Shown: in pieces, positions 32,724 to 41,936 of the stretch
Layout: each line of letters begins with the position of its first letter
Numbering within the stretch: position 1 is the first letter of the stretch
NCBI GenBank assembly: GCA_050181295.1
Contig: JBFXDI010000003.1
Coordinates: 1-64,000 of the forward strand
DNA: 64,000 bases
Direction of reading: 5' to 3'
From: JBFXDI01 sp050181295
GTDB taxonomy: Bacteria > Pseudomonadota > Alphaproteobacteria > Rhizobiales > Aestuariivirgaceae
Notes under the pieces: generated by a model
Told to the model about the DNA's origin: nothing
Databases searched by the model: none
Seen by the model: only the letters and a program-made list of their open reading frames with translations
Program-made: the position numbers and the translations under genes

Positions 32724-33542
32724 TCACGCCTTCGGCCGTGCAGGGGCCCGCGGCCGTAGCAGGAACTGCGCGATCATCAGCAGGCTGAAGGAGGTCACCA
32801 GCACCGCGGTGCCGATGGCGTTGATCTCGGGCGTCACGCCGCGGCGGATCGAGGAGAAGATATAGATCGGCAGCGTCGTGTTGGCGCCGGCGACGAAGAA
32901 GGCGATGATGAAATCCTCAAACGAGAAGGTGAAGGCGAGGAGGAAGCCCGCGAGCATCGCCGGAGCGAGCAGCGGCAGCGTCACCTGCCGGAAGGTCGCG
33001 ATGGGCGAGGCATAGAGATCCTCCGAGGCCTCGATCAGGGTTCGATCGATACCGGCAAGCCGGGCGCGCACGATCAGGATCAGGACCGAGACATTGAACA
33101 GCACATGCGCGCCGATGACGGTCGCCATGCCCATCTGCAGCTTCGGACCGCCTTCGCCCAGGAACGACCCGAGCAGCGGATTGACCGCGTCGAAGACGGT
33201 GACGAAGGCGATGAGCGTGGCGATGCCGATGACAACCCCCGGCACCATGATCGCCACATAGACCAGACCGTCGAAGAGCTTTCGGAGCCATCCGCCGATC
33301 CGTTCGAGCCCGAGCGCGGCCAGCGTCCCGAAGACCGTTGAGAGCGCGGCGGTCCAGAATGCCACCTGCAGGCTGGTCAACAGCGCCTGGACCGCGAAAG
33401 GATTGGAGAAAGCACGGCCATACCACTCGACGGAGAAGCCCTGCCAGTCCATGGCGTAGCGTCCGGCATTGAACGAAAAAAACACGATGAGCGCGATCGG
33501 CGCATAGAGGAAGACGTAGAGCAGGGCGGCGTAGATACGCAT
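32724..33542 (-). CDS. ABC transporter permease, PotC/PotI type
   Basis: A 272-residue inner-membrane permease with six predicted helices and the binding-protein-dependent transport signature (EASEDLYASPIATFRQVTLP, about residues 170-190) that contacts the ATPase. It is the last gene of a four-gene minus-strand operon (ATPase, binding protein, permease, permease) of the polyamine/opine/phosphonate family. The gap to the first permease gene is 13 bp. Confidence 0.87.
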   Translation of the reverse strand: MRIYAALLYVFLYAPIALIVFFSFNAGRYAMDWQGFSVEWYGRAFSNPFAVQALLTSLQVAFWTAALSTVFGTLAALGLERIGGWLRKLFDGLVYVAIMVPGVVIGIATLIAFVTVFDAVNPLLGSFLGEGGPKLQMGMATVIGAHVLFNVSVLILIVRARLAGIDRTLIEASEDLYASPIATFRQVTLPLLAPAMLAGFLLAFTFSFEDFIIAFFVAGANTTLPIYIFSSIRRGVTPEINAIGTAVLVTSFSLLMIAQFLLRPRAPARPKA

Positions 33543-33555
33543 CTTCCGCTTCCCC

Positions 33556-34428
33556 CTACATCACCGCCACGCGCCGCGTGCCGGACCAGCGCAGCATGAA
33601 GCGCATGTAGACGATGACGGTCACGAGCATCACCGCCACCATGGCGATCGAGACGGCTGCGCCATAGGGCCAGTTGCGCGACTGGAGGAAGAGGTCGACC
33701 AGCGCGTTGCCGATGAAGAAGACCTTTCCACCGCCGAGCAGCGCTGGAAGGATGAACTCGCCCATCATCAGGATGAAGACAAGCATCGAGCCTGTGGCCA
33801 CGCCCGGCAGCGCCAGCGGCAGCGTCACCTGCCTAAAGGTCGCCCAGCCGCCGGCGCCGAGGTCGGCCGATGCTTCGAGCAGGCGCTTGTCGAGCTGTTC
33901 GAGGCTCACATAGATGGGAAGCACCATGAGGGGCAGGTAGCCGTAGATGGCGCCGATGAAGACCGCCCAGGGCGTATTGATGACCCTCAGGTCCTCGATG
34001 CCGATCCAGGTGAGCCAGCGCGGGATGCCGCTCGATCCGAGGATCATGATCCAGGCGTAGTAGCGCAGGAGCTGGCTCGTCCAGAACGGCACGATCACCA
34101 GCACGAGCAGGAGCGTCCGCCAGCGGGGCGAGACTCGGACAGCGAGAAAATAGGCGAGGGGGAACGCCACGACGGCCGCGAGGAAGGTCGCGAAGGGCGC
34201 CATCCAGAGGGTGGTGAGGAATGCTTTTCCGCGCGCCGGCAGGTTGAGGTAGTTGTCGAACGTGAAGGCCGGCATGTAGCCGCCCGCAGGGGCCCGCTCG
34301 CCGAAGCTGTAGATGACGACCACGGCGAGCGGCAGGATCAGGAGCAGCGCGAAGAGCACCGCCGCCGGCGCGACCATGAGCGCGGTGGTTGCGCGGGAGC
34401 GGCCGGCAGGTATAGCCGGCGCGATCAC
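33556..34428 (-). CDS. ABC transporter permease, PotB/PotH type
   Basis: A 290-residue permease with six predicted transmembrane helices and the EAA-like loop (EASADLGAGGWATFRQVTLP, about residues 185-205). It would form a heterodimer with the next permease. The annotated start is GTG at 34428, with no clear ribosome binding site; an ATG 17 codons later (MVAPAAVLFALLL) would begin at the first membrane helix and is a reasonable alternative. Confidence 0.85.
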   Translation of the reverse strand: MIAPAIPAGRSRATTALMVAPAAVLFALLLILPLAVVVIYSFGERAPAGGYMPAFTFDNYLNLPARGKAFLTTLWMAPFATFLAAVVAFPLAYFLAVRVSPRWRTLLLVLVIVPFWTSQLLRYYAWIMILGSSGIPRWLTWIGIEDLRVINTPWAVFIGAIYGYLPLMVLPIYVSLEQLDKRLLEASADLGAGGWATFRQVTLPLALPGVATGSMLVFILMMGEFILPALLGGGKVFFIGNALVDLFLQSRNWPYGAAVSIAMVAVMLVTVIVYMRFMLRWSGTRRVAVM

Positions 34429-34438
34429 AGGCGTGCGT

Positions 34439-34502
34439 AGCCGGGCTCGGCCCGGCCACGCTTCCGAGGCGCCTGATGGGTGCCCGGCGCAAGGCCGGGC
34501 AC
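34439..34502. repeat. Pair of GC-rich palindromic hairpins
   Basis: GCCGGGC-TCG-GCCCGGC (34440-34456) and TGCCCGGC-GCAAG-GCCGGGCA (34481-34501) lie between the binding-protein and permease genes inside the ABC operon. The same kind of CCCGGC palindrome recurs at 55159, 55204, 58780 and 58849. Inside an operon it may stabilise or attenuate the mRNA. Confidence 0.6.
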
Positions 34503-34528
34503 GGGATCACAGCGAACGTCCAGCCGCA

Positions 34529-35683
34529 TCAGGCCGACTTGAAGCGCGCCATGATCTCGGCGCGCAGCGGATTGGTCAGCGTCGCAGCAGCGCCGAACTC
34601 GAGCGCGTCGAGCAGATCCTTGGCCGGATAGAGGATCGGATCCTCCAGCGTCTCCTTCGGCAGGAGCGCGTTGGTCTTGGAATCGGTGCTCGGATAGCCG
34701 TGGGCCTTCACCTCCTTTGCGTTCACCTCCGGCGCCAGCATGTAGTTGATGAAGGCATAGGCTGCGGCCTCGTGCGGCGCACCCTTGGGAATGGCGTAGA
34801 AGTCGGTCCAGATCTCCCCGCCTTCCTTGCCGAGCACATATTTCATCTCCGGCATGTCGCGGTTGAGCTGCTTGCCATCGCCCGTCCAGCAGACCGAGAC
34901 ATAGGCGTCGCCGTTGCGCATGGAGGGCTGGTAGTCGGAGTTGATGGCGAAGAGATGCGGCTTCGACTCGATCATCAGCTTCTCGGCTTCTCCCAGTTCC
35001 TTCTCGTCGTTGGAGTTGAAGGAGTAGCCGAAATACTTGAGCGCGTTGCCGATGGTCGTGAGCTGGTAGTCATGCACCATGACGCGGCCCGTGAGATCGC
35101 CGCGCGTGCGGTCCCAGAACTCCTTCCAGGTCGTCATCTCGCCCTTGACCTTGGCGGTGTTGACGACGAAGCCCGTCGTGCCCCAGTCCTTCGGAACCGC
35201 GTAGACCTTGCCCTCGATCGTGGCCACCTCCACGAAGCGCTTTTCGTGCGTGGAGGGGTCGAAATTGGTGAGCTTGGACGTGTCGAGCGGGACGATGAGG
35301 TCCAGGCCCTTGTAGGTGGTGATGGTGTAGTTCGTCGGCACGAACACGTCCCAGCCGGTGCCGCCGGCCTGCAGTTTCGCCAGCATCTCCTCGTTGGAGC
35401 CGAAGACGCTGACGTTGATGTTGACGCCCGTCTCCTTGGTGAAGGCGTCCAGGTTCTCCTGCGCGAAGTAGTTGGGCCAGGTGGTGAAGTTGAGCGTGTC
35501 GCCGAGTTCGCCCGCGGCGTAGGCGCGACGGGACTTTAGTCCAGGCACCGCACCGCCCAGCACGGCGGTCGCAAGTCCCAGACCCGTGACTCCCAGGAAG
35601 TGGCGGCGGGACACGGATCCCTTCTGGTAGCGGCGGAGTTCCGCCATGAATTCCTCGGCGGTCAGCAACTTCTCGCTCTTCAT
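34529..35683 (-). CDS. Polyamine-type ABC substrate-binding protein with Tat signal
   Basis: A 384-residue periplasmic binding protein (PotD/PotF family). The N-terminus carries a twin-arginine signal, SRRHFLG at residues 25-31 followed by a hydrophobic stretch, so it should be exported folded by the Tat route. The mature part has the family pattern (NFTTWPNYFAQENLDAFTKE, WGTTGFVVN, YAFINYMLAPE). ATG 35683 is preferred because GGGAGGG lies just upstream; a TTG two codons earlier is also open. Putrescine/spermidine-like ligands are the family default; no ligand residues were checked in detail. Confidence 0.87.
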   Translation of the reverse strand: MKSEKLLTAEEFMAELRRYQKGSVSRRHFLGVTGLGLATAVLGGAVPGLKSRRAYAAGELGDTLNFTTWPNYFAQENLDAFTKETGVNINVSVFGSNEEMLAKLQAGGTGWDVFVPTNYTITTYKGLDLIVPLDTSKLTNFDPSTHEKRFVEVATIEGKVYAVPKDWGTTGFVVNTAKVKGEMTTWKEFWDRTRGDLTGRVMVHDYQLTTIGNALKYFGYSFNSNDEKELGEAEKLMIESKPHLFAINSDYQPSMRNGDAYVSVCWTGDGKQLNRDMPEMKYVLGKEGGEIWTDFYAIPKGAPHEAAAYAFINYMLAPEVNAKEVKAHGYPSTDSKTNALLPKETLEDPILYPAKDLLDALEFGAAATLTNPLRAEIMARFKSA

Positions 35684-35728
35684 CGACAACCCTCCCGTTG
35701 TTGGCGGCCCGGAGGCCTCAAGAAAAAC

Positions 35729-36871
35729 TCAATCCATCGCCAGCGCCAGCGCCGCTTCCGGATGCCAGCCGGCGAACGCCCTGTCGCCCGACTCGAAGGC
35801 TCCGGCGCCAAGCTCCGCCTGCCGCGGCGCCAGCACCATGAACTCTCCCAACTGCGGATCGCGCACCAGGTATTCCGTATGCTCCCCGAGGAAGATGCGG
35901 TTCAGGATCTCCACCTCAGCCTTGGGAGCGCTCCCCTCCGGAAGGCCGTCGCGGTTTCTTGCGAGCAGCACCCGCTCGGGCCGCACGCTCACCGCCGCCC
36001 GGGAGCCTGCCGCAGGTGCGGCCGCGCCGCGCGAAGCGCGCGCCACGAGCGGCAAGCCGGCGTCCAGATCGACGTCGATGCGCCCCGCCTCGGTCCGGCG
36101 AACCGTGCCGGGAAAGAAGTTGGACTTGCCGACGAAGTCCGCGACATAGCGGTCGACGGGATCGTCGTAGAGATCGCGGGGCGTGCCCACCTGAACGATC
36201 CGCCCCTCGCGCATGATGCAGACGCGGTCGCTCATGGACAGCGCCTCCTCCTGGTCGTGCGTGACGAGGAGAAACGTGATGCCGAGCGAGCGCTGCAGAT
36301 TCTGGAGCTCGATCTGCATGTCGCGCCGGAGCTTCCTGTCGAGCGCCGCCAGCGGCTCGTCGAGGAGCAGCACGCGGGGCCGGTTGATGAGCGCGCGGGC
36401 GAGCGCCACGCGCTGCTGCTGGCCGCCGGAAAGCTCGTGGATGCGGCGGCGCTCATAGCCCTTCAGCCGCACGAGATCGAGCGTCTGGCGCACCTGCGCG
36501 TCAATCTCGCTCGCTGGCGGCTTGGGCGAGCGCTGCCGGAGCCCGTAGGACACGTTGGCGGCGACGTCGAGATGGGGAAAAAGCGCGTAGTGCTGGAACA
36601 CCATGTTCACGGGCCGACGATAGGCGGGGACGCCGTTGACGACCGCGCCGTCGATCAGCACCTCGCCGTCGGAGGGCTGCTCGAAACCCGCGATCATGCG
36701 CAGCGATGTGGTCTTGCCGCACCCGGAAGGCCCGAGCAGAGACAGGAATTCTCCCTCGCGGATATCGAGCGAGATATCGGCGGCGGCCAGCACGTCGCCA
36801 TAGCGCTTCGACACGCCCCGGAAGGCGATGATCGGCGCGGCGGCGAGGTCTGCGGCGGAGGCCTGGTACAT
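35729..36871 (-). CDS. Polyamine-type ABC transporter ATPase (PotA/PotG-like)
   Basis: A 380-residue ATPase: Walker A GPSGCGKT (47-54), signature LSGGQQQR, Walker B VLLLDEPLAALD, switch His in LVTHDQEEAL, and a C-terminal TOBE regulatory domain (residues 280-380). It is the first gene of the operon, 45 bp before the binding-protein gene. Length and TOBE domain are standard for PotA. The partner genes are downstream and complete, so this is a full importer for polyamines or a similar cation. Confidence 0.9.
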   Translation of the reverse strand: MYQASAADLAAAPIIAFRGVSKRYGDVLAAADISLDIREGEFLSLLGPSGCGKTTSLRMIAGFEQPSDGEVLIDGAVVNGVPAYRRPVNMVFQHYALFPHLDVAANVSYGLRQRSPKPPASEIDAQVRQTLDLVRLKGYERRRIHELSGGQQQRVALARALINRPRVLLLDEPLAALDRKLRRDMQIELQNLQRSLGITFLLVTHDQEEALSMSDRVCIMREGRIVQVGTPRDLYDDPVDRYVADFVGKSNFFPGTVRRTEAGRIDVDLDAGLPLVARASRGAAAPAAGSRAAVSVRPERVLLARNRDGLPEGSAPKAEVEILNRIFLGEHTEYLVRDPQLGEFMVLAPRQAELGAGAFESGDRAFAGWHPEAALALAMD

Positions 36872-36974
36872 GGCGAACCGGAAGCGGCGGGACGGGCAGT
36901 CTTCGCCAGTTTTCGCCGCGACGCAATGGTCCCGTCTTCTGCCGGTTCCAACTACGCAGAGTTAGAGCGAGGAG

Positions 36975-37139
36975 CTAAATGGCGTACACCAGGGCAAAGG
37001 TCGCTGCGAAAACCGCGCATACGACCAGCGCAAAGGCGAATGGCCGCCTCCTCGGGGAAAGGTCCTCGGCAAGCACCTTGAACTTCTCGGGGTCCCCCCA
37101 TTTCAGGCGCCGGAACCGATAAACGCTATCGTTTCTCAT
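36975..37139 (-). CDS. 54-residue C-tail-anchored membrane protein
   Basis: A short frame overlaps the last 14 bp of the upstream small gene. The protein MRNDSVYRFRRLKWGDPEKF continues with a basic segment (SPRRRP) and ends in a single hydrophobic helix (about residues 35-54). It is oriented with a positively charged N-terminal cytoplasmic part. The overlap with the preceding gene suggests translational coupling. Function unknown. Confidence 0.5.
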   Translation of the reverse strand: MRNDSVYRFRRLKWGDPEKFKVLAEDLSPRRRPFAFALVVCAVFAATFALVYAI

Positions 37140-37383
37140 CGGTCACATCCCGGTAGTCCGTCTCGATCACCGGACCGGTCCGCGGAGGGGCGGGGCGCTG
37201 CACAGCATCTCGCTGCGACCTCAGTAGGAACCACGCGACAAGCAGTATCGGTGCCGTGACCAGCCCGATGACGAGCGCGCTGAGCGCAATGGCGCCTACG
37301 AGCGCGGCCACTACCACGGCGCCGGCAAGCCCGACCGCAAGAAGGACGATCATTCGCAGGGTGGAAAGGGTTCTGCTTTTCAT
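37126..37383 (-). CDS. 85-residue two-span membrane protein
   Basis: MKSRTLSTLRMIVLLAVGLA begins a protein with two adjacent hydrophobic helices (about residues 10-33 and 36-54), then a charged cytoplasmic-like tail (QRDAVQRPAPPRTGPVIETD) ending in VTDEKR. The ribosome binding site is weak. It overlaps the next small membrane-protein gene by 14 bp, so the two form a mini-operon. It is divergent from the HisC-like gene. Function unknown. Confidence 0.5.
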   Translation of the reverse strand: MKSRTLSTLRMIVLLAVGLAGAVVVAALVGAIALSALVIGLVTAPILLVAWFLLRSQRDAVQRPAPPRTGPVIETDYRDVTDEKR

Positions 37384-37503
37384 GCGGCCAATCAATCCAC
37401 ATCGAGACGGTCGATGCAATGAAACGGGTGCCGCACCGTTGCTGGGCTTGACCGTCGCGGGTCTTTGCGCTTGGGGTTGCTTGCCTTCGCCGGAGCAGTG
37501 CTC

Positions 37504-38607
37504 ATGCCGCACCAATTCACGCCTGTCGTCGCCGAACTGCCCTCGACTGTTCCCTTTGTGGGGCCGGAGGCGCAGGAGCGGGCCAGGGGGCGTGCGTTCA
37601 AGGCGCGCATCGGCGCCAACGAGAGCCCATTCGGACCGTCGCCCAAGGCCATAAAGGCGATGGCGCGGGAGGCGGAGACCGTCTGGAAGTATTGCGATCC
37701 GGAGAACCACGACCTCAAGCAAGCGCTTGCTGCTCATCACAAGGTGAAACCGGAGAACGTCACGGTGGGCGAGGGGATCGACGGTCTCTTCGGCTACACC
37801 GTGCGGCTGTTCGTCGAGCCCGGTGTCACGGTCGCGACCTCGCTCGGCGCCTATCCGACCTTCAACTTCCATGTGAACGGCTATGGCGGCCGGCTGGTGA
37901 CGGCTCCCTATCGCGATGACCGCGAGGACTGGGGAGCCGTTCTCGATCTCGCGCGCAAGGAAGGGGCCAAGCTCCTTTTCTTCGCCAACCCCGACAATCC
38001 GATGGGCACCTGGTGGGACGCCACGTCCGTGCAGGATCTCATCGACAATGTGCCGGACGGGATGGTCCTTGTCCTCGACGAGGCCTATGGCGAGTTCGCG
38101 CCCGCTGGCGCGTTGCCGCCGCTCGATGTCTCCAACCCCCGCGTGCTGCGCTTCCGCACCTTCTCCAAGGCCTACGGCATGGCGGGCGCCCGCATCGGCT
38201 ACGTCCTGGGCGAGGCCTCGCTCATCAAGGCCTTCGACAAGATCCGCAACCATTTCGGCGTCAACCGGATCGCGCAGGCCGGAGCGCTCGCGGCGCTCGC
38301 CGACCGGGACTATCTCGCGAACGTCGTGGAGCAGGTGGGGGCGACGAGGGCTCGCATCGCCGCTATCGCTTCGGCCGTGGGGCTGAAACCGCTCGCGTCC
38401 GCCACCAACTTCGTCGCCATCGACTGCGGACGCGACGGCGCCCATGCGCGGCGCGTGCTCCAGGAACTGGTGGCGCGGGACATCTTCGTGCGCATGCCGG
38501 GGGTGCAGCCGCTCGACCGCTGCATCCGGGTCAGCGCCGGGCTCCAGGCCGATCTCGCGGCCTTCGAAGAAGCCCTGCCTGAGGCCCTCAAGGCGGCCGA
38601 AAGTTGA
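37504..38607 (+). CDS. HisC-like PLP-dependent aminotransferase
   Basis: A 367-residue class I/II aminotransferase of the histidinol-phosphate aminotransferase group. The PLP site shows FFANPDNPMGTW (159-170), D192 and Y195 in VLDEAYGEF, and the Schiff-base lysine K222 in TFSKAYGMAGARIGY. The tail has the substrate-carboxylate arginine region (RCIRVSAG). ATG 37504 (MPHQFTP) gives the family start; an upstream ATG at 37465 would add a hydrophobic stretch. Substrate may be histidinol phosphate or an aromatic amino acid; the absence of his genes nearby favours neither. Confidence 0.83.
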   Translation: MPHQFTPVVAELPSTVPFVGPEAQERARGRAFKARIGANESPFGPSPKAIKAMAREAETVWKYCDPENHDLKQALAAHHKVKPENVTVGEGIDGLFGYTVRLFVEPGVTVATSLGAYPTFNFHVNGYGGRLVTAPYRDDREDWGAVLDLARKEGAKLLFFANPDNPMGTWWDATSVQDLIDNVPDGMVLVLDEAYGEFAPAGALPPLDVSNPRVLRFRTFSKAYGMAGARIGYVLGEASLIKAFDKIRNHFGVNRIAQAGALAALADRDYLANVVEQVGATRARIAAIASAVGLKPLASATNFVAIDCGRDGAHARRVLQELVARDIFVRMPGVQPLDRCIRVSAGLQADLAAFEEALPEALKAAES

Positions 38608-38654
38608 GCTTCGCCCTGCTGGACAGGGTTCGAGGCATCGGCTAGGGAAAGCCC

Positions 38655-38927
38655 ATGGCAAAAGAAGAACTACTGGAATTCGAGGGCGTCGTGACCGACG
38701 TCCTGCCCGACGCGCGCTTCCGCGTGAAGCTCGAGAACGGGCACGAGATCGTCGCCTACACGTCCGGCCGCATGAAGAAGCATCGCATCCGCACGCTGAT
38801 CGGGGACCGGGTGACGATCGAGATGACGCCCTACGACCTCGACAAGGGCCGCGTGGTGTTCCGCCACAAGGACGAGCGCGCGGTCTCGACCGGCCCTCAG
38901 CGCCGGCCCCAGTTCCGCCGCAAGTAG
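38655..38927 (+). CDS. infA: Translation initiation factor IF-1, long form
   Basis: A 90-residue S1/OB-fold protein matching IF-1 throughout residues 1-71 ([55 protein letters not shown]). It carries about 18 extra C-terminal residues, basic and Gln/Pro/Arg-rich, beyond the usual 72. Several Rhizobiales have two infA genes, the second being of this longer type. The aldose-epimerase gene starts 3 bp after its stop. Confidence 0.93.
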   Translation: MAKEELLEFEGVVTDVLPDARFRVKLENGHEIVAYTSGRMKKHRIRTLIGDRVTIEMTPYDLDKGRVVFRHKDERAVSTGPQRRPQFRRK

Positions 38928-38930
38928 CAG

Positions 38931-39812
38931 GTGGCGGTCGGCTCCTCCGACAGCATCGTTCTGCAGGCATCCAGGAGCAGGCTCGAGCTTGCGCCGGCTC
39001 TGGGCGGCATCGTCACAGGATACCGGGCGGACGGTTTCGACTGGCTGAGGCGGGCGTCACCCGATCCCGCCCTTGCCGGTAAGCCGGCCGGCTTTTCCTG
39101 TTTCCCGCTCATTCCCTATTCGGACCAGGTGCGGGACGGGGCAATCACGTTCCGCGGGCGCCGGTACGTCCTTTCCAATGGCATGCCGCTCGCGCGTCAC
39201 GGGCATTCCTGGCGTGCGCCCTGGAGAGTGATGAACCGGTCGGACAGCAGCCTTGAGATCGAGTACCGGCACAACGCTGGGGACTGGCCTTCGGCCTATG
39301 TCGCGCGGCAAGCCTTCTCGCTCGGCGCCCATGGGTTTTCGGTCGGGCTCGAAGTCGAGAATGTGGGGCGGGAGCCAATGCCCTGCGGCATGGGGCTTCA
39401 TCCTTATTTTCCACGCACACCCGATGTCACCGTCACCGCAAGGGTCGATGGCCTGTGGGAGACGGATGCGGAGCTGTTTCCGGCGCGCCGTATCCGGCCT
39501 CCAGCCGACCGCGATCCAGGCCGCGGCTTCCTTCCCGGCCGGGTGAGCATCGACTCTGTCTTCGACGGCTGGGACGGCGAGGCCGTCGTCGAGTGGCCGG
39601 TTCTGGGCCGCCGCCTCCGCATGACGGCCTCGGAGCCGATGCGGCATCTCGTGATCTACAGTCCGCCCGGCGCGGACTATTTCTGCGTCGAGCCGGCGAG
39701 CAACGGCACGGATGCGTTCAATCGCGCGGAGGAGGGGCTGAAGGACACCGGCATGATCGTGCTCGATCCGGGCCAGAGCGTACGCGGCGTCGTGGATTTC
39801 CGCACGGGTTGA
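38931..39812 (+). CDS. Aldose 1-epimerase family protein
   Basis: A 293-residue GalM-like protein. Family landmarks are FPLIPYSDQVRDG near the N-terminus, the histidine in ARHGHSW (about residue 88), the catalytic-type MGLHPYF (about 160) and E in FCVEPASNG (about 251). It would interconvert sugar anomers. It starts with GTG 3 bp after infA and is probably translated from the same mRNA. The substrate sugar is not indicated. Confidence 0.82.
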   Translation: MAVGSSDSIVLQASRSRLELAPALGGIVTGYRADGFDWLRRASPDPALAGKPAGFSCFPLIPYSDQVRDGAITFRGRRYVLSNGMPLARHGHSWRAPWRVMNRSDSSLEIEYRHNAGDWPSAYVARQAFSLGAHGFSVGLEVENVGREPMPCGMGLHPYFPRTPDVTVTARVDGLWETDAELFPARRIRPPADRDPGRGFLPGRVSIDSVFDGWDGEAVVEWPVLGRRLRMTASEPMRHLVIYSPPGADYFCVEPASNGTDAFNRAEEGLKDTGMIVLDPGQSVRGVVDFRTG

Positions 39813-39886
39813 TCCTGCGGCGCCGTTCGTGCGACACGGGCTCGCAGGGGACAGTTCTTTTCTCGCCGAGGAGGGGCTCAGGCATC

Positions 39887-41908
39887 GTGCGCGTTCGTCG
39901 TCAATTCCCGCACAAGATCAAGGTCGTCCATCACGCCGTCATCCCTTTGAGCGACGGCACGAAGCTCTCGGCCATGATCTGGCTGCCCGAGGACGCGGAA
40001 AAGACTCCCGTCCCGGCGATCCTCGAATATCTGCCCTACCGCAAGCGCGACGGGACGACCGTCAGGGACGCCTGGACGCATCCCTATTTCGCCGGACATG
40101 GCTATGCCTCGGTGCGCGTCGACATGCGCGGCTCGGGCGATTCCGAGGGGGTGCTGCTCGGGGAGTACCTCAAGCAGGAGCAGGACGACGGCCTGGAGAT
40201 CCTCAAATGGATCGCCGCTCAGCCCTGGTGCACGGGCGCGATCGGCATGATCGGCATCTCCTGGGGTGGCTTCAACGGGCTCCAGATGGCGGCCCGGCGT
40301 CCGAAGGAGCTGAAGGCCGTCATCTCGCTCTGCTCGACCGACGACCGCTACAACGACGACATCCACTTCATGGGCGGCTGCCTCCTGGTCGACAAGCTCG
40401 CCTGGGGCTCCACCATGTTCGCCATCAATGCCACGCCCCCCGATCCGGCGCTGGTCGGCGACAAGTGGCGCGATATGTGGATGGGCCGGCTCGAGGGCTC
40501 GGGGCTCTGGGTCGAGGAGTGGCACCGGCGTCTCACCCGCGACGATCTCTACAAGCACGGCTCGATCGCCGAGGACTATGGCGCCATAGAGTGCCCGGTC
40601 TATCTCGTGGGCGGCTGGGTCGACGGCTACACCAACCCGATCTTCCGCATGCTCGAGAACCTCAAATGCCCCCGAAAGGGGCTGGTCGGGCCCTGGGCGC
40701 ACCGCTACCCGCATTTCGCAGCGCCCGGCCCCCGCATCGGCTTCCTGCAGGAGTGCCTTCGCTGGTGGGACAAGTGGCTGAAGGGCAAGGAGACCGGCAT
40801 CATGGAGGAGCCCATGCTGCGGGTCTGGATGCAGGACACTGCCAGGCCTGATCCCCGGCCCGAAGAACGCGCCGGGCGCTGGGTGGCGGAGCCTTCATGG
40901 CCTGCGCCCCTGTCGGAGCCGACGGTCTATCCTCTCGGCAACGGACGCCTCGAGCGGCCGGGCACCAAGGTCAAGCTCCGCACGCTGACAATCTCCTCGC
41001 CCCAGACGGTCGGCATGGCGGCCGGCAAGTGGTGCCCCTATGGCGTCGATCCGGACCAGCCGGAGGATCAGCGGCAGGAGGCTGGCGGCTCGCTCGTCTT
41101 CGACTCCGCGCCGCTCAAGGCGCCGCTCGAGTTCCTCGGCGCGCCGCTGGTCGATCTTGAGATCTCCTCGGACAGACCAACGGCGCTGGTCGCGGTGACA
41201 CTGTCGGAGGTGCTGCCGGACGGCACGGCAGCGCGGCTCTCCTACGGGCTCCTGAACCTCACGCATCGCAACGGCCATGAGAAGATCGAGCCGCTGGTGC
41301 CCGGCGAGGCCCGCAAGGTGCGCGTCAAGCTCAACGACTGCGCGCAGCGGGTTTCAAAGGGCAGCCGCCTCCGCGTGGCGATCTCCACGTCCTATTGGCC
41401 GATTACCTGGCCGTCGCCCGAGCCGGTCACGCTTTCGGTCAGCACCGGCGCCAGCACACTCACGCTTCCGGTCAGGCCCAGGCGGCCGGAGGACAAGGCC
41501 CTCGCCCGGTTCGAGCCGGCGGAAACCTCTCCGGACCTGGACGCGAGCGAAGTGCGGGCGGGCAGGAAATACGCCCGTGTTGTGCATGATCTTGCGACGG
41601 GCACGGTGGTGCAGGAGCGGCTGAACGACGACGGCCTCACGCGCATCAACGCCACGGATTGGATCTACGGATCGAGCGTTCACCGTCGATATGCCATCAA
41701 GCCGGGCGATCCGCTTTCGGCCGACATCAAGCTCGCTTGGCGGAAGGAGTTCCGGCGGGAGGGGTTCCAGGTGCGGATCGCAGCGGACACCCAGATGGTC
41801 GCGAGGTCCGACCATTTCCTTCTCACCGCCACGCTCGACGCCTTCGAGGGCGAGGCCCGCGTGTTCTCGCGCGAATGGTCGCGCAAGCTGCCGCGCGAGG
41901 GAGTGTAA
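39887..41908 (+). CDS. CocE/NonD family hydrolase
   Basis: A 673-residue X-Pro dipeptidyl-peptidase-like (S15) hydrolase. The alpha/beta-hydrolase part has RVDMRGSGDSEG and the nucleophile S125 in GISWGG; the C-terminal jelly-roll domain (about 380-540) is typical of CocE. GTG 39887 was chosen because a GAGGAGGGG site stands just upstream, while in-frame sequence further up overlaps the epimerase gene and looks unlike protein. Family members cleave esters or amides such as cocaine or peptides; no signal peptide is seen. The palindromic repeat at 41937 follows. Confidence 0.87.
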   Translation: MRVRRQFPHKIKVVHHAVIPLSDGTKLSAMIWLPEDAEKTPVPAILEYLPYRKRDGTTVRDAWTHPYFAGHGYASVRVDMRGSGDSEGVLLGEYLKQEQDDGLEILKWIAAQPWCTGAIGMIGISWGGFNGLQMAARRPKELKAVISLCSTDDRYNDDIHFMGGCLLVDKLAWGSTMFAINATPPDPALVGDKWRDMWMGRLEGSGLWVEEWHRRLTRDDLYKHGSIAEDYGAIECPVYLVGGWVDGYTNPIFRMLENLKCPRKGLVGPWAHRYPHFAAPGPRIGFLQECLRWWDKWLKGKETGIMEEPMLRVWMQDTARPDPRPEERAGRWVAEPSWPAPLSEPTVYPLGNGRLERPGTKVKLRTLTISSPQTVGMAAGKWCPYGVDPDQPEDQRQEAGGSLVFDSAPLKAPLEFLGAPLVDLEISSDRPTALVAVTLSEVLPDGTAARLSYGLLNLTHRNGHEKIEPLVPGEARKVRVKLNDCAQRVSKGSRLRVAISTSYWPITWPSPEPVTLSVSTGASTLTLPVRPRRPEDKALARFEPAETSPDLDASEVRAGRKYARVVHDLATGTVVQERLNDDGLTRINATDWIYGSSVHRRYAIKPGDPLSADIKLAWRKEFRREGFQVRIAADTQMVARSDHFLLTATLDAFEGEARVFSREWSRKLPREGV

Positions 41909-41936
41909 AGCCGGATAGTCCGGTCTGGAGCGGCAC

